The position numbers and the translations under genes are program-made. Below are positions 44,584-55,807 of a DNA stretch of 64,000 nt, one piece after another (positions within the stretch are counted from its first letter, which is position 1; the number at the start of each line of letters is the position of its first letter). The stretch is from Mortierella hygrophila. Taxonomy: Eukaryota > Mortierellomycota > Mortierellomycetes > Mortierellales > Mortierellaceae. The DNA is taken from the NCBI GenBank assembly GCA_015680625.1, contig JAAAXW010000014.1, positions 128,859 through 192,858 of the forward strand. Direction: 5' to 3'. The notes below the pieces were generated by a model. It worked only from the letters and a program-made list of their open reading frames with translations, did not search any database and was not told where the DNA came from.

Positions 44584-47198
44584 ATGAATTTACCCACGCA
44601 TACTTCCTCCTCTTCCACTTCATATTCCTCCTCCCACTCGCAACCAAAACAACTAACATCCCCTATCCTTATCAACTTCGCCCGCCCCAAATGCTTCTGC
44701 GGCTTCACATCCGTCTCCATCTACCCAGAACCCTCCTCCTCCTCTTCTTCTTCTTCCTCCTCCGGCGATACTAATATACGCAAAGCCAACTGGGTCTACG
44801 AATGCCACTTCACACCGAAACAACGAGGGATGGTCAAACCGGAGCCCTGTGAAGACTGTAAGGAGGATCAGGAGCGGGTCTTGGCCCGTGCTGCCAAAGG
44901 GGTAAAAGTTCGTTTTGCTTTCTTTTCTCTTTTTTTTTCTGGGACGACATACGTCAAATAGCCGCAGGGAACAAGGCGGATAGAGCATAAGGAGGAATGA
45001 ACATGTATTCTAACGAAATATTGTGTTTTTTTGTTTGCTCTCAACAGCGCAATAGCGTAGGAACGACGACGATGTGTATCATGACGACCGCCAAGGATTA
45101 TATGGAGGATCGTGGTTCTGGACTGAGGACAGGGTTTCCACGTCTGTTGCTCCACCAGACAGAGAAGGCCGACAAGGTAGAACTTTGGCGGTCACACAAA
45201 AAGTCGTCGTCTACTGGTCGGGAAGCAAGGATGGCGGTGCCGATAGGGACCTGGAACGGGAACGGGAACGGGAACGGGAACGGGACGATGGGAGGAATGA
45301 CAACAGCCACTGCAGCAACGGTACCAGTGGGTGGAGAGTTGGGTCGGATGGCCACTTTCCAAGGTCTGTCGTCGACAGATAGGCAGAAGGTGTGCGGGTT
45401 TCATATGCACGCTCTTGAATGGCACCACATGCAGACCGTGGGCTTGGATGAGATTCTTGCGACGGCGAGGCAGGCAAAGTGTGATGTGTTCAACTTTTCG
45501 GTTGTCCGGTGGCTGGGTAACAAGGTCAAGACTAGTGTCGCCAACAGTTCCAACAATACCTCCCCATCCTCCATTGCCAACAACACCGGCTTGCCTGCTT
45601 CGTTTCCTTTCAGCCGTACCACCCATGTCGCCCCCAACAAGAGCAACAGCAGCACAGGTCTGGGCCTGAAATTGTTCCACAAGATCAGTTGTGATTGTGG
45701 AGCGGAGGCTGTCATCGCCAAGGGGCCCACAATAGCATCCCCCTACCGACCACTATCCAAGGAGAAGCAGTTCCTGGTCGTTTGTCGAGGACGAGCTTTC
45801 ACAGACCCCCAATACGAAATAGTCGACCCAAGTCCAAACGGTAACTTCTATGCTTACCACGACCATGACCGAAGCCGACTCGGATTGTTGGGTGCAAAGA
45901 TCCCAAAGTGCAAATTCTCCATCTCGATCGATATTGCGATCTTTTGGTCGCATCATGCTCCGATTCACAGTCGGATCAAGAACAACGAGTGGCTCGCCCA
46001 ACGGCTCTCACCGCCGCTTTCTTCAGGCAAGAAACTTTCTTCCCGCTCGCCGTCGCTGCCTATTTCCAAGTCGTCCCGGTCTAGTCGCTTATCGTCGTCT
46101 CGTCCTGTTTCTGCGTCTTCTCCCATTTCACGGCTGCCTTTTGGGAGTACCGGTGTTAGTGTCTCTTCTTCTTCTCCTCGCCTGTCGGATCTCATGGTGT
46201 CGAGTATCCAGAGATCCTTGACCCTCGGCGAGACCTCAACCAGGCGATCTTCCGGAACAACAACATTAGCACACACCAAATCCTCGGCGATTCCGATAAT
46301 TCCAGCCGAGGCACCACCATCACGCCTTTTGACTGTCCGGGACTTTGGAACATTGGAACACGGACCTTCGATACTACCGAATGGGGAACTGATGCAGAAA
46401 CAACAAGGACCGCAGGACGGTACCAGGAAAACGAACGGTGCAAGTAGACTAATAAGGTTGGACAAGGAGTTGGAGGAAACTGTCGCGTGGCATGTGGCCG
46501 AGGTGACATCTATCATGGAGGATGCTGCTCAAGACCATTGGTCAAGTCTAATGCCGGACGACTCTGATGCGCCCGCCTGGCAGCAGTATAGCAACTATAA
46601 CGAAATCGATATGACGGAGTATCCTGGGATTGCGATGCATCTCTGTCAATGGTGCAAAGACAACGCGCGGGATTTTTGTGTCGTCCCATCTCTCAAGAAC
46701 CAGCCTGATCTTCCTTCGCTGACCAGTCCAGGGCGTACTTCTTCGATGACAGGCAACAATCCTAGGACTGGTGCTACGACCGGATGGTCAATCCCACCAT
46801 CGCCACCCCAATCCCCTGACGGACTCATGGATGCAATCGAGTCGTATAACGACAGAGACACAGCGACAGCAGACACGTGCACGGAGCTGGAAAGGGTGGA
46901 CAGAAAGTTGGAACGAGTGATGCTACGACACGCGATGGAGGTTCAAGAGGCAATGGAATCGCGATCTCGTCTTTTTCCGAGTCTGCTGATATGTCGGGGT
47001 TGTGAGTTGCGTACGACGACGACGACGACGCGGGTTAGTGGTGGTGGTAGTGGGAGTCGGGATGTGCTACCGTGCTGTCATGCAATACTGTGTATCGACT
47101 GCGTGGAAACGGTAGAGTTTTATCTCGTGCCCCGGACCACTACCGCTACCGGCAGGAGCACTTCTGGCTATGGCCCTGGATATGGGCTGTATGAATAA
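44584..47198 (+). CDS. Unassigned Cys/His-rich multi-zinc-finger-like protein, array copy 3 (2 exons, 822 aa)
   Basis: Exons 44584-44901 and 45048-47198; the phase-0 intron is at the same place as in copies 1 and 2. Shared blocks: FARPKCFCGF..NWVYECHFTPKQRGM..CEDC with Cys37, Cys39, Cys74, His75, Cys89 and Cys92; KVCGFHMHALEWHHMQTVG; SVVRWLG; LFHKISCDCGAEA..QFLVVCRGRAF; APIHSRIKNNEWLAQRLSPP; MHLCQWCKDNARDFCVVP; and the C-terminal CRGCELR..DVLPCCHAILCIDCVETVEFYLVP. Between blocks the two intact copies differ greatly in sequence and length (Ser-rich, Arg/Ser-rich), so constraint is on the blocks. A Gly/Asn repeat from GGGAAC units lies near nt 45255-45285, and a Thr run (ACG units) interrupts the RING-like part. 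A further 23 residues follow the last block. I infer a soluble intracellular protein with several metal sites; the biochemical role is unknown. Confidence 0.85.
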
Positions 47199-47945
47199 TT
47201 CTGCGAGCAATTATTGAGCGAACGGGCTGGGTAGTGGATGCTTTTTCGTAGGCGATTAGGAAGGACCCCGAGGTGGCAGTGCAGGATGGTGGTGGTCAGT
47301 GTTTTTTGATGGTGGATGTTTTGAGGTTTTAGTTGCTCTCATTTATGTGGCAATGTATGCTGAGGGTGATGAAGGGTCTGATGCTAGGTGGCAGTTGTGG
47401 GGTTGCTAGCAGGGTTTGTTTTTTTGTTCAGGGTCCTTCCTGGAGTGCATTTTGCTGTGTCGATGTATGTAGGGCAGGCAGGGTGTTGTGGAATAGGTGT
47501 AGACTAGGAATGAATAAAAAAAGAGCGTGTGCCGTAGTGTCTTCCATTAATCGTAGAACGCTTCATGGGTCATACATGGGTCATGGATCGGGCACCCAAT
47601 TTGACGTACACGGAGTGAAACTATGGAATCGAGTCATATATGCCCCGCTTCATTCGCGTTCTTGTTCTTCTCTGCAAAGAATGTTCTCTTCTTTCGCATT
47701 TCAAATCTCAGCCTTCGCAATAACGTTTTTCACCCTTCCTTGCTTAAATACATTTCTCGTAGCACTCGTATGAGAGACAAAAGAAAGGGACAGAAGAAGG
47801 ATCTGAGGTAGAATATACTGATACAGATGAGGTGTCGATCCTTGCACAATCTACGACACCGAGACTGCCTTGAACCCCCCTTCTTTCACTTCCCTACATC
47901 TTTCCTTCTCTCGGTCTCCTGGTCTCTGTTTCTGCCGGTCTCTTG

Positions 47946-47985
<40 letters not shown>

Positions 47986-49256
47986 CCTTCTTTTTTCCTC
48001 CCTTGTGCTTGTCCCCCTGCACCACTGTATCAGGGCAACAAACAATGTGGAACAAACCCCACGACGATCTGATATGGATGTGTGTATGTATATGTGTGTT
48101 TCGGGCAAGAATCGCCATTATATTTTGTATGTTAATTGATGTCTTTAATTCATTTTCTGTGGTAGTAGTTTTTGTGGAGTGGGGAAATCGAACCTTTGAA
48201 CAAACTGAGGAAAAAGAGGGAGGGTGGGTGAGAGAAGGTGCGCCTAAACTTTACTGTTTTGTCCCTGTCTGTTTTTTTTTTTTTTTTTTGTTTTGTTTGG
48301 ATGCACATGCAATAAAGTGAATTGAACCAAATTGATATCCTCTTGTGATCCTTTGTGTCCTTTGTCACCAAAGAGAGTTTTTACCAAGAAAACAGCCTGC
48401 TCATCCAGCCCGGGGATTTTTGTTGTTTTTTTCTTATGTTGTTTTTTGTTATGTTATTTTTCTTTGATTTCTTGAGAGCTTTTTTTTTTTTTGTGAACAA
48501 AAGAAAAAAAAAACAATAGTGATTTCTTTTCTGCCCCCCCCCCCCCCATGGGGGTCCACACCTGTGGGAGCAATGAAGAAGAGAAGTAGAAAAGAGCAAA
48601 GTGAGAGAGAGTCCAATGGAGAAGAGAGCAAGAAAAAAAAAAAGAAGGGCGCGACAATAAATTAAGCGCAAAGGACAGTGCAGCCTCTTAATTTTTCACG
48701 CGTTAAATCAGTTAAAAAAAAAAAAAAAAAAAAAAATGATTAGGAAGTGTCCTTTAGTCATGGGCATTGTTGGGCTCTATTCCTCCTCCTCCTCCACCTC
48801 ACTTCTTGTTATCTCTTCGCCTTTTTTTTTCCCCTGAGAGCTTTTTTAACGACACGAACCAGAAACCTGAAGAACAACGAGAAATGAATGAGCAATATGC
48901 GTACCAGTAGAAAACCCTCACTCCACCTTTTTTTTCAACTCAAGCAAACATGCATGCGAACAAGATAAAGAGTTATTGTTTTGTTTGAGAAAATGCCCCC
49001 TTCGGATTCATTCGATTTTTATTGACCAGCAAAGAGAAAAGAACGAAAAAGGTAGGTAGAGTTATCGTACAAAAGATGGTTTAAAAAAAGTGAGAACGAG
49101 TAAAGAGTAGGAAAGTGAATGAGAAGAGAGGGGTAAGCGAGAACGGCGGCAGAGCCAGAATCGACACTCGAAACTGGTTATGTTGAGCTCCCCTTTCTCT
49201 CTTCTTCACCCTCAAGCTCCCGACCACGAGAAAAAGAGAACTGCTAAGAAAGCAAT
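47199..49256. other. 2 kb spacer after the array, with an orphan pyrimidine tract
   Basis: No supported gene. A strong C/T tract with CT repeats (about 47880-48000) resembles the leaders in front of rightward genes, but the frames after it have no recognisable domain. Also T runs (48270-48290, 48481-48492), a C run (48534-48547) and an A run (48714-48736). Confidence 0.55.
47945..47985. repeat. CT microsatellite
   Basis: About 18 CT units within a longer pyrimidine tract on the + strand. Confidence 0.93.
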
Positions 49257-49943
49257 TTACTTGATCTGGATATCGGCGCAGGAAGTGTACCACTCGTTCT
49301 TGTTCAACATCCAGCGCCACTGGAGGAGGTAGATACCCTTGGCACGGACGGGAACCTTGAAGCATCCACCGCAGGGACGACGGTCCTCGTTCTTTCCAGA
49401 GTTGCAGTTCGAGAAGGTCAACTGGGCAATGGTGTTCTTGAGCAACTCCTTCTGGGAGATATCCTTGGCGTTCTTAGACTTGGACAAGTTGATCTGGACC
49501 TTGCTGCTCTTCTGACCCTTGGCGGCATGGTTCTTGGCGGGCCAACGGACACAGAGGGTATCACCGACGGAGGTGACGGTCATCTTTCCGTACTTGCCAC
49601 CATAGGCCTTGGAGGGAGGGTTGGCACGGGTCTCGTCAGAACCGGGCTCGGCACCAGCCTTGCGGTTAGAGCAAGCCAAGGCAGAGCTGGGGTTCTTGTG
49701 GACCTGCTGGTAGTGGCGGTTGGGCCAGGCAGAGTCGAGGGAGCCAAAGGCCTTGTTGAGGGGGTAGCGACGGGCGTAACCAGTGCACTTGCCTCCCTTG
49801 TCGGACCAGTCCTGCTTACCGCTCTTCTTGAACTTCCAGTCGATGCAGTCAGCCCACGAGTGAGCCTCAGCCTGGGGGGTGTAGGAGGAGAAGACGGCCA
49901 AGGTGGCGACGACGAGGATGGTGAAGGAAGACTTGAGAACCAT
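49257..49943 (-). CDS. Secreted LPMO-like protein with N-terminal His after cleavage, copy 1 (228 aa, intronless)
   Basis: Residues 1-27 are a signal peptide ending in AEA; cleavage would expose His28 (HSWADCIDW). LPMOs are copper enzymes whose N-terminal His and one internal His form a histidine brace, and they oxidise chitin, cellulose or other polysaccharides. The C-terminus YLLQWRWMLN, then EWYTSCADIQI, resembles the last strand of LPMOs, where a Tyr near a Cys sits at the axial copper position. Conserved internal His candidates shared with the second copy are in RHYQQ and RWPAKNHA. Many Cys (about 9, including RRPCGGCF) imply disulphides. I do not match it to a numbered AA family, so it is a candidate only. 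A related paralogue lies 5 kb to the right on the same strand. A G/A-rich + strand above the start (49950-50050) is the pyrimidine leader. Confidence 0.8.
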   Translation of the reverse strand: MVLKSSFTILVVATLAVFSSYTPQAEAHSWADCIDWKFKKSGKQDWSDKGGKCTGYARRYPLNKAFGSLDSAWPNRHYQQVHKNPSSALACSNRKAGAEPGSDETRANPPSKAYGGKYGKMTVTSVGDTLCVRWPAKNHAAKGQKSSKVQINLSKSKNAKDISQKELLKNTIAQLTFSNCNSGKNEDRRPCGGCFKVPVRAKGIYLLQWRWMLNKNEWYTSCADIQIK

Positions 49944-52900
49944 GATGATTGATGTAGATGGAGAGAGAGGGGAGGGTAAGGTTGGAGGGGTAAGGGGTTG
50001 GTTTTTCGAGAAGGATGTGAGAGGGGAGGTTAGGGTATTGGAGTGCTAGGTAGTATAGCGGTAGGGGTGTGAGAAGACAGGAATGGGGATGAACGAAGAT
50101 TTCAATGACCGTGGGGATGCCCTTTCTTTTATATCCCCTCCTCCTCAACTCCCCAGGAACAAAGACAGGGGAAGAATGAGAAAGCCTGCCCTGGTAAACC
50201 ATTCAATTAAACTGGGTAGTCAGTCAGGCCTTCTTTTTTTTACCCCGGGGAAAATAGATGTACAGCGCCCTGTACAACAAAGAGAAAAATAAAAACAGAG
50301 ATGACCCATACCCGCTTTTGAATTCATTGGGTGTTTTGGTGGTTTGAACTTGAGAGCATTCGTTACAGTACCAAGAGACAAGCAGAAAATACGCGGACTG
50401 AGTTGGACGCAAAAAGGACCAACCCTTGGTTGAATATCTCTAGCGTTGTTTTTATTTTTGAGCAATTCATTGAGAATGGATAAAAACAAACAAAATAACA
50501 AAAAAAAAAAAGGCAGCAAGGAGGAGTAACGAATGGCGCTATTTGATTGTTGTAGCTGAAGCCGTGCGATGGGGTGTGAATGTCAGTTGAAAACAATAGA
50601 CAGCATTCCAGTTCACAAAACTATCATGAACAAAATAAAGAAGGAATGGGCCCTGAACGATGGATATTCCGCTAGCCTAAAACCTGAAGTCACCCATAAC
50701 CTTCGTCCGCAACCCAATCTGCCTTCCGTTTCTTCCATGCTATTTCATTTTTCATCTCTTTCCTCCTTGTAATTAACAAAAGGACAACAAGCTGCATGCA
50801 TGCAATACCGGCCAGGCCACACTTACACACACTCATACCCTGCCCCCGAGGAACAAATAATGAACGAGTGGAGTTGGAAAACGGGCCACAGGGCACCACA
50901 AAATATTAACCCGAGTGCTCTCCCCACCCACTTCTTTGTAATAAATTCCTTCTCTTCCAAACGACGACCGCAACTATTGTGAGTACGCTCAAAAGGTCAT
51001 TCGTTCTGGTTAGTTAAGCCTGCTTGGGTACCTCTCATCTCTGTGCCTGCTCTTCCTTTCGTTCCTTGTTATCTGTGTATGTTCATAGGACGAGTGGTGT
51101 TTTCTTTGATTGAAGTCTGGGCATATGTTGAGAGCGTTTGTTGACAATAAAGGATCCCTTTCCTTCGCTTGTCTGTGTTCTGGACCTTGTATCTCCTCAT
51201 CTTCTCTCGATGTCTATGCCAACATACCGACAGGACAAATAGATAGGACAGGACAGACATAAACAAACAGGACAAAAACAGCAAGCAGCCACTCATTCAA
51301 GACACATGCATCCAAGAGGAGAAAAGAGAGATCGCCCAATGTTGTTTTTCTTCTCGCTTTGACGACAAAATACATCTCTGATGGCGAATAATGGCTCCAA
51401 CGACAACGCTTACTCACAGACGTCTCACACGTACATACACTCGCTATTTTTCCCCGGGAATAGTAACACGACGAGAGAGAAAGCGGACTAATTTTTCCAA
51501 TCTCAAACACAAACAAAAACAATTTTATAAACCCGGTACGTGGGTCTCGCCCTCCTCGGTAATTAACCACACCGCGGCGGTGGTTTGTTGTCGTGTATAT
51601 CAATCATCTATTCAGAGGACAACGATAGAACGACGAGACGACGACACCGATGAGCACAGAGTGAAAAGGGGGCCAGGAAATTAGAATGTGAACAAATAGA
51701 CTGCTAGGGTTCCCTCCTTCTCCTCCACCCTAGGTGGCATGACTTTCGTCCTTAGTGCTCGTCGACAAGGGTCTATTCAACCCCTCAGGATATGAGACGC
51801 GGTAATGAAAGGATCGCTTTCCCTGTTTTTTGTCTAGGCCCTTGATATCACCAATTGAACGCGAGCTCAAGGGTACTTTCAGCAATAAGAGGAAATGAAA
51901 AGCATGGGCAGGCATGCGGACAGATAGCCGTGAGGGTTGCTGGCTACCTTACCATACCATACTACAGGACAAGTACCAAAGCACATAAAAGAACAAAAAA
52001 AAAAAAAAAAAAAAAAAAAAAGGTCCGAGATGAAAAAGATTACCCATGGCCAAAGGGGGGGACAAGGTTAAAGACAAAATAACACTAGCACAAATTGCTT
52101 TTCATTACTTTTTGTTGGCTGTTGAGAGAAGAGAGCACTTTTTTTTAAGGAACGGACGAACGATTGGATGCCAGTCTGTTCTTTGTTGTTCTGTGCTGGT
52201 CGATCGAGGGAAGGGAGAAGCCCGACGGCCGTCTCTTCGGTTCTCTTACCCTCGCACAAAGATAAAGAACAAAAGGGCCATCTATGGGTCTTTTATTTTT
52301 GACTATTTAATCCAGCTCGTTTGCTGTGGCCAAGTCCTCCTGCAAGTTCACCTTGACCCAATGAAAAACACAAATGCTCCTATTCTTGCCATTATTCTGT
52401 TGGTGCTTTGCAGTCCTGTCCGTTCAAAAGAGCTCTTTAATTTTGTGATGAGAAGAATGGAACGACGGGAAAAGAACAAGCACTACGTCCTTTCCTCCTC
52501 TTTTTTCATTTTCACCCCACCTTCTTCTCTTATGAGCACTTTTGTGAACAAGATTACACAAACAAAGGCTCAAAGAGAGGTCTACCATAGGAAGAAGGAC
52601 TATCAATGAACAAAAAAACCCTAATCGTTTGACAAACGTTATTATTTTTTTTTGATTGGAGAGAGAGAGGAATGAGGAATGAAGAGATGGCTATCATCAG
52701 CAACGGCTACGGCAATAGCAGCGGCCAAAAAAAGAAAATGGAGCGCTCCTACAACATGCTTTAGCCCTCTCTCTCTCTCTCCGTACCTCTTCCCTAATAC
52801 CACGAAAAGAAAACAACCAATCCTTCTTAGCCCGCATCTGTTTTTGGCGTCTGGTTGAGTCTTATCCAATTGTTCAACAATCGCATCCCCCAATGGCAGG

Positions 52901-53787
52901 CCTAATGGACACCACCGCCACCATCTCATTCGTACAGCATTGCTGGCTGTTTTATTTGTCGCACAAAATTTCAATAATATGGTTTCTTTGATGTGGTGAC
53001 AATCCTTGTGTCTGAAAGAGGATGAGATCCGCACTAGCGTTCTTTTTTTAATCATACATAAAAATAGATAATACTTGTCCTTGTTGCTGTTGTTTCGTTG
53101 TTATTGTTGTTTACGCTACTACTGTGTTGTTGTATGTCCTTGTTAATGCGATGCACGCATGCAGAGGTTGGAGAGTGCAATTGCGGCGTAGAAGGAGAGG
53201 AGGCGAAAGTAGAAAAAAAAAATTAGCCGGCGCCAAAATAGGAACAAATCTATGAATATGCAAGCTTCTCGCCTGCTTGGTTTGATGCTGGTGCTGGTGC
53301 TGTTGCCAGGAGGTCAGTAGAACTAGAGAGGGGGGGAGGGTTATTAAAGAGAAGAAGTGGATGTAGGATATTTGGAAATGAGATTATCTCGAGTTTCTAC
53401 CTTGGGCAAGGAAATTGCAGAATAACAACTGAGCTCCAGGCTCAAGAGGGTGGGAACCAAAATGCTGACTGACTGACTAGGTCAAGGCGCACCTCTCTTC
53501 ACCTCTTCTCACCTTATCCAGAGCACCTCCCACCCACCCCATGCAGTGGGAACACAGAGAAGAAATAGAAGAAGCGATGATAAACAGGTAGAGAGCAAGA
53601 GAACTCATTTTAATATTTATCAGAACCTATTTCTTTGTCACTGCATATCGGAAAAACCCCGCCTCGTCATCTAACGGAGCAGAAGGTTCACCTTTCCCTA
53701 TGTATGATTGACTCTTCTTTCAAGAAGATAGAAGTAGGGAAGGTAGACCGCATGTAATAATAGGATGTATGGGTTTCATGCCGCATG

Positions 53788-53827
<40 letters not shown>

Positions 53828-54921
53828 CTGGGACACATTCGTACCTTCATGCACATTGCGAGAGTACGGTTCCTTTCTTACATACACCGCGCCCCATAGC
53901 GAACGCCAACTTCCAAATCCTGCGTGATGCCCAAGCCAATTGTTGTGTGTAACCAGTAAAAAAAAAAAACTACTGTACGCCCTGAATCGAATTGAACTCA
54001 CGTCGCTCACAAACAAAGACAACATACTCAAAATATTTCATTCCTTTGTGTCTTGCTCTTTCTGCCGCCTTTTAAAACTCCACCCTCTTCTTCTCAATTG
54101 CGAACTGAGCGCACCCAAAACACCCATTCCTCAGCTTTCCCCACGAGTGTTACCCGCGATCACCCTATGCTTCACCAGCCTATGGATGTTTATCTGATGT
54201 TGAAAAATAAAAGACAAAGATACACAGAGTTCAATTAGCAACATATCCCAAAAAAAAAAAAAAAAGCTTATCGTCATCTTCGTCATCATACGTGAACTTC
54301 TTGCTCGAACAACTTCTTTACCAACTTCATAATAGGAAACTATTGACTTCTCACAGATCCTACCGTTGGAACGTGTTGCAAGAAATTGCAGAATGAAGGA
54401 TGATTATTGATTTACACATCTTTATTCCTGTGCTCCCAAAACTCAATGTAACCCATTCTTCCGGACTGCACCATGCAGCAAACTTTCTTGCACACACGCA
54501 CACCCTAAAAACAGACAAAACCAAATAGCCCTCCCCATGTCTCAATTTCATACAGTTAATTACTTTTGCTGCAAGCTAAAGAAAGTTTGTACTAGGACTC
54601 GGCCCCAAGGGACCAAAAAAAAAAAGAATGAGTAGCCATCATAACCATTGAGGATCACCAATGGACTGGTAGATTACGTGAAAAAGTAATTTCTTTAATG
54701 CGCGCGAACGATATAAGTATGATAGATATACTTGATTGGAATATAACGATGGGGAAACAAGAGGGAGGGGCTTGGAAACGCTTCTGCATCCCCTCCAAGC
54801 AATTGCTTTGAGAAAATAAAATGTAGATGTCTGCGTGAAATGTTTGTTGGTGGGAAAAGGATAAAAAGAATAGGCTGGACGAAGACGCCGTCAGAGGATG
54901 GAGAGGTGGAGTTTGCCGTTT
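49944..54921. other. 5 kb spacer between the two LPMO-like genes
   Basis: No supported gene. The longest frame (52046-52609, +, 187 aa) is Lys/Phe-rich, A/T-rich at third positions, and looks like chance. Two long A runs are present (about 51995-52021 and 53795-53822); the second follows an 8-bp inverted repeat (TTTCATGC/GCATGAAA, about 53774-53790). Confidence 0.5.
53795..53822. repeat. A homopolymer run (28 nt) next to an inverted repeat
   Basis: Pure A run on the + strand, just after a perfect 8-bp inverted repeat with one central base. Similar runs lie at 48714-48736 and 51995-52021. Confidence 0.9.
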
Positions 54922-55807
54922 TTACTTGCGGCGGCGGGTGGAGCTGCTTGAATCGCCGATTTGGATGTCCTACACACGGATGAAAGGTAGAGGGAAAAGA
55001 GAGATAAGAAAACGCGTCGTTAGTTTCCGATCAATGCTAAAATTTTACACAAACACGCGTCGTCTGTTACACACGCATACACACACACACGCACAGCAAT
55101 CTAACAAAATAAAACAAAGAACTTACAGCGCAAGAAGTATACCACTCGCCCTTATTCAACATCCACCTCCACTGCAACAAATAAGTTCCACTCGCCCTCA
55201 TGGGCACCTTAAAGCATCCACCACAAGGTCTCCGATCCGGGATCTTGCCCTTATCACAGTTCTTGTATGGCAATTCAGCCACCTTACTCTTGGTCAATTC
55301 CTTCTGGCTCGGATCCTTCCCCTCCCTCTGTGCCAAGTTAATCAATACCATCATATCATCATCCTCATTGTCCTCTGCATGGTTCTTGGCCGGCCAACGC
55401 ACACACAATGTATCACCGACCCGCGTATGTGTCATGGGCCCATACTTGCCACCATACGCACTCTCGACCGGATCGCCCTTCGTCTCATCTGCTCCCACAT
55501 CTTTGCCATGTTTGTGATCAGAACAAGGCAAGGCAGAGTCGGTATCACCCTTGATTTCAAGTTTCTGTTGGTAGTGTCGGGAGGGGTTGGCATGGTCGAG
55601 AGCACCGAATTCGGAGCCTTCAGGGAACCGGCGGGCATAGCCTTTACATTCGCCGTCGGAGGCGCCCCAGGCTTCGTGGGAGGGGTTCTTGAAGCGCCAG
55701 TCGATGCAGTCGGCCCAAGAGTGGGCTTCGACAGTGGGTGTGAAGTGGGAGAGGAGGGCGAGGGTCGAGACGAGGACTACAGCCAGTGTTGGAGGCGTCA
55801 GATGCAT
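54922..55807 (-). CDS. Secreted LPMO-like protein, copy 2 (2 exons, 242 aa)
   Basis: Exons, minus strand: 55807-55127 and 54969-54922, joined in phase 0 inside the last conserved strand (YTSCA|DIQI). Signal peptide 1-28 ends in VEA, and cleavage would expose His29 of HSWADCIDWRF. It shares with copy 1 the blocks GYARRFP, RHYQQ, GDTLCVRWPAKNHA, DRRPCGGCFKVP, YLLQWRWMLNKGEWYTSC. The added tail GDSSSSTRRRK is basic. It is more acidic than copy 1 in the middle (NEDDDMM). As for copy 1, a copper-dependent polysaccharide monooxygenase is a reasonable guess from the exposed His and the C-terminal strand, not established. The C-terminal intron is absent from copy 1. Confidence 0.8.

Noticed and set aside
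47333..47773. 146-aa + strand frame after array copy 3
   Set aside because: No likeness to any family, and composition unlike neighbouring genes; probably 3' flank.
50290..50305. ACAGAGATGA string resembling the U6 snRNA core
   Set aside because: None of the other conserved U6 segments are nearby.
52046..52609. 187-aa + strand frame in the spacer between LPMO-like genes
   Set aside because: Lys/Phe-rich, A/T-rich third positions unlike genes here, starts next to a long A run, no domain.
53795..53822. A runs as tails of retroposed elements
   Set aside because: No target-site duplication or element body was found next to the runs; plain homopolymers are common in this genome.
53930..54030. 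T-arm-like sequence (GAGTTCAATTCGATTC, minus strand) followed by a T run
   Set aside because: No D arm, anticodon arm or acceptor stem can be drawn around it.
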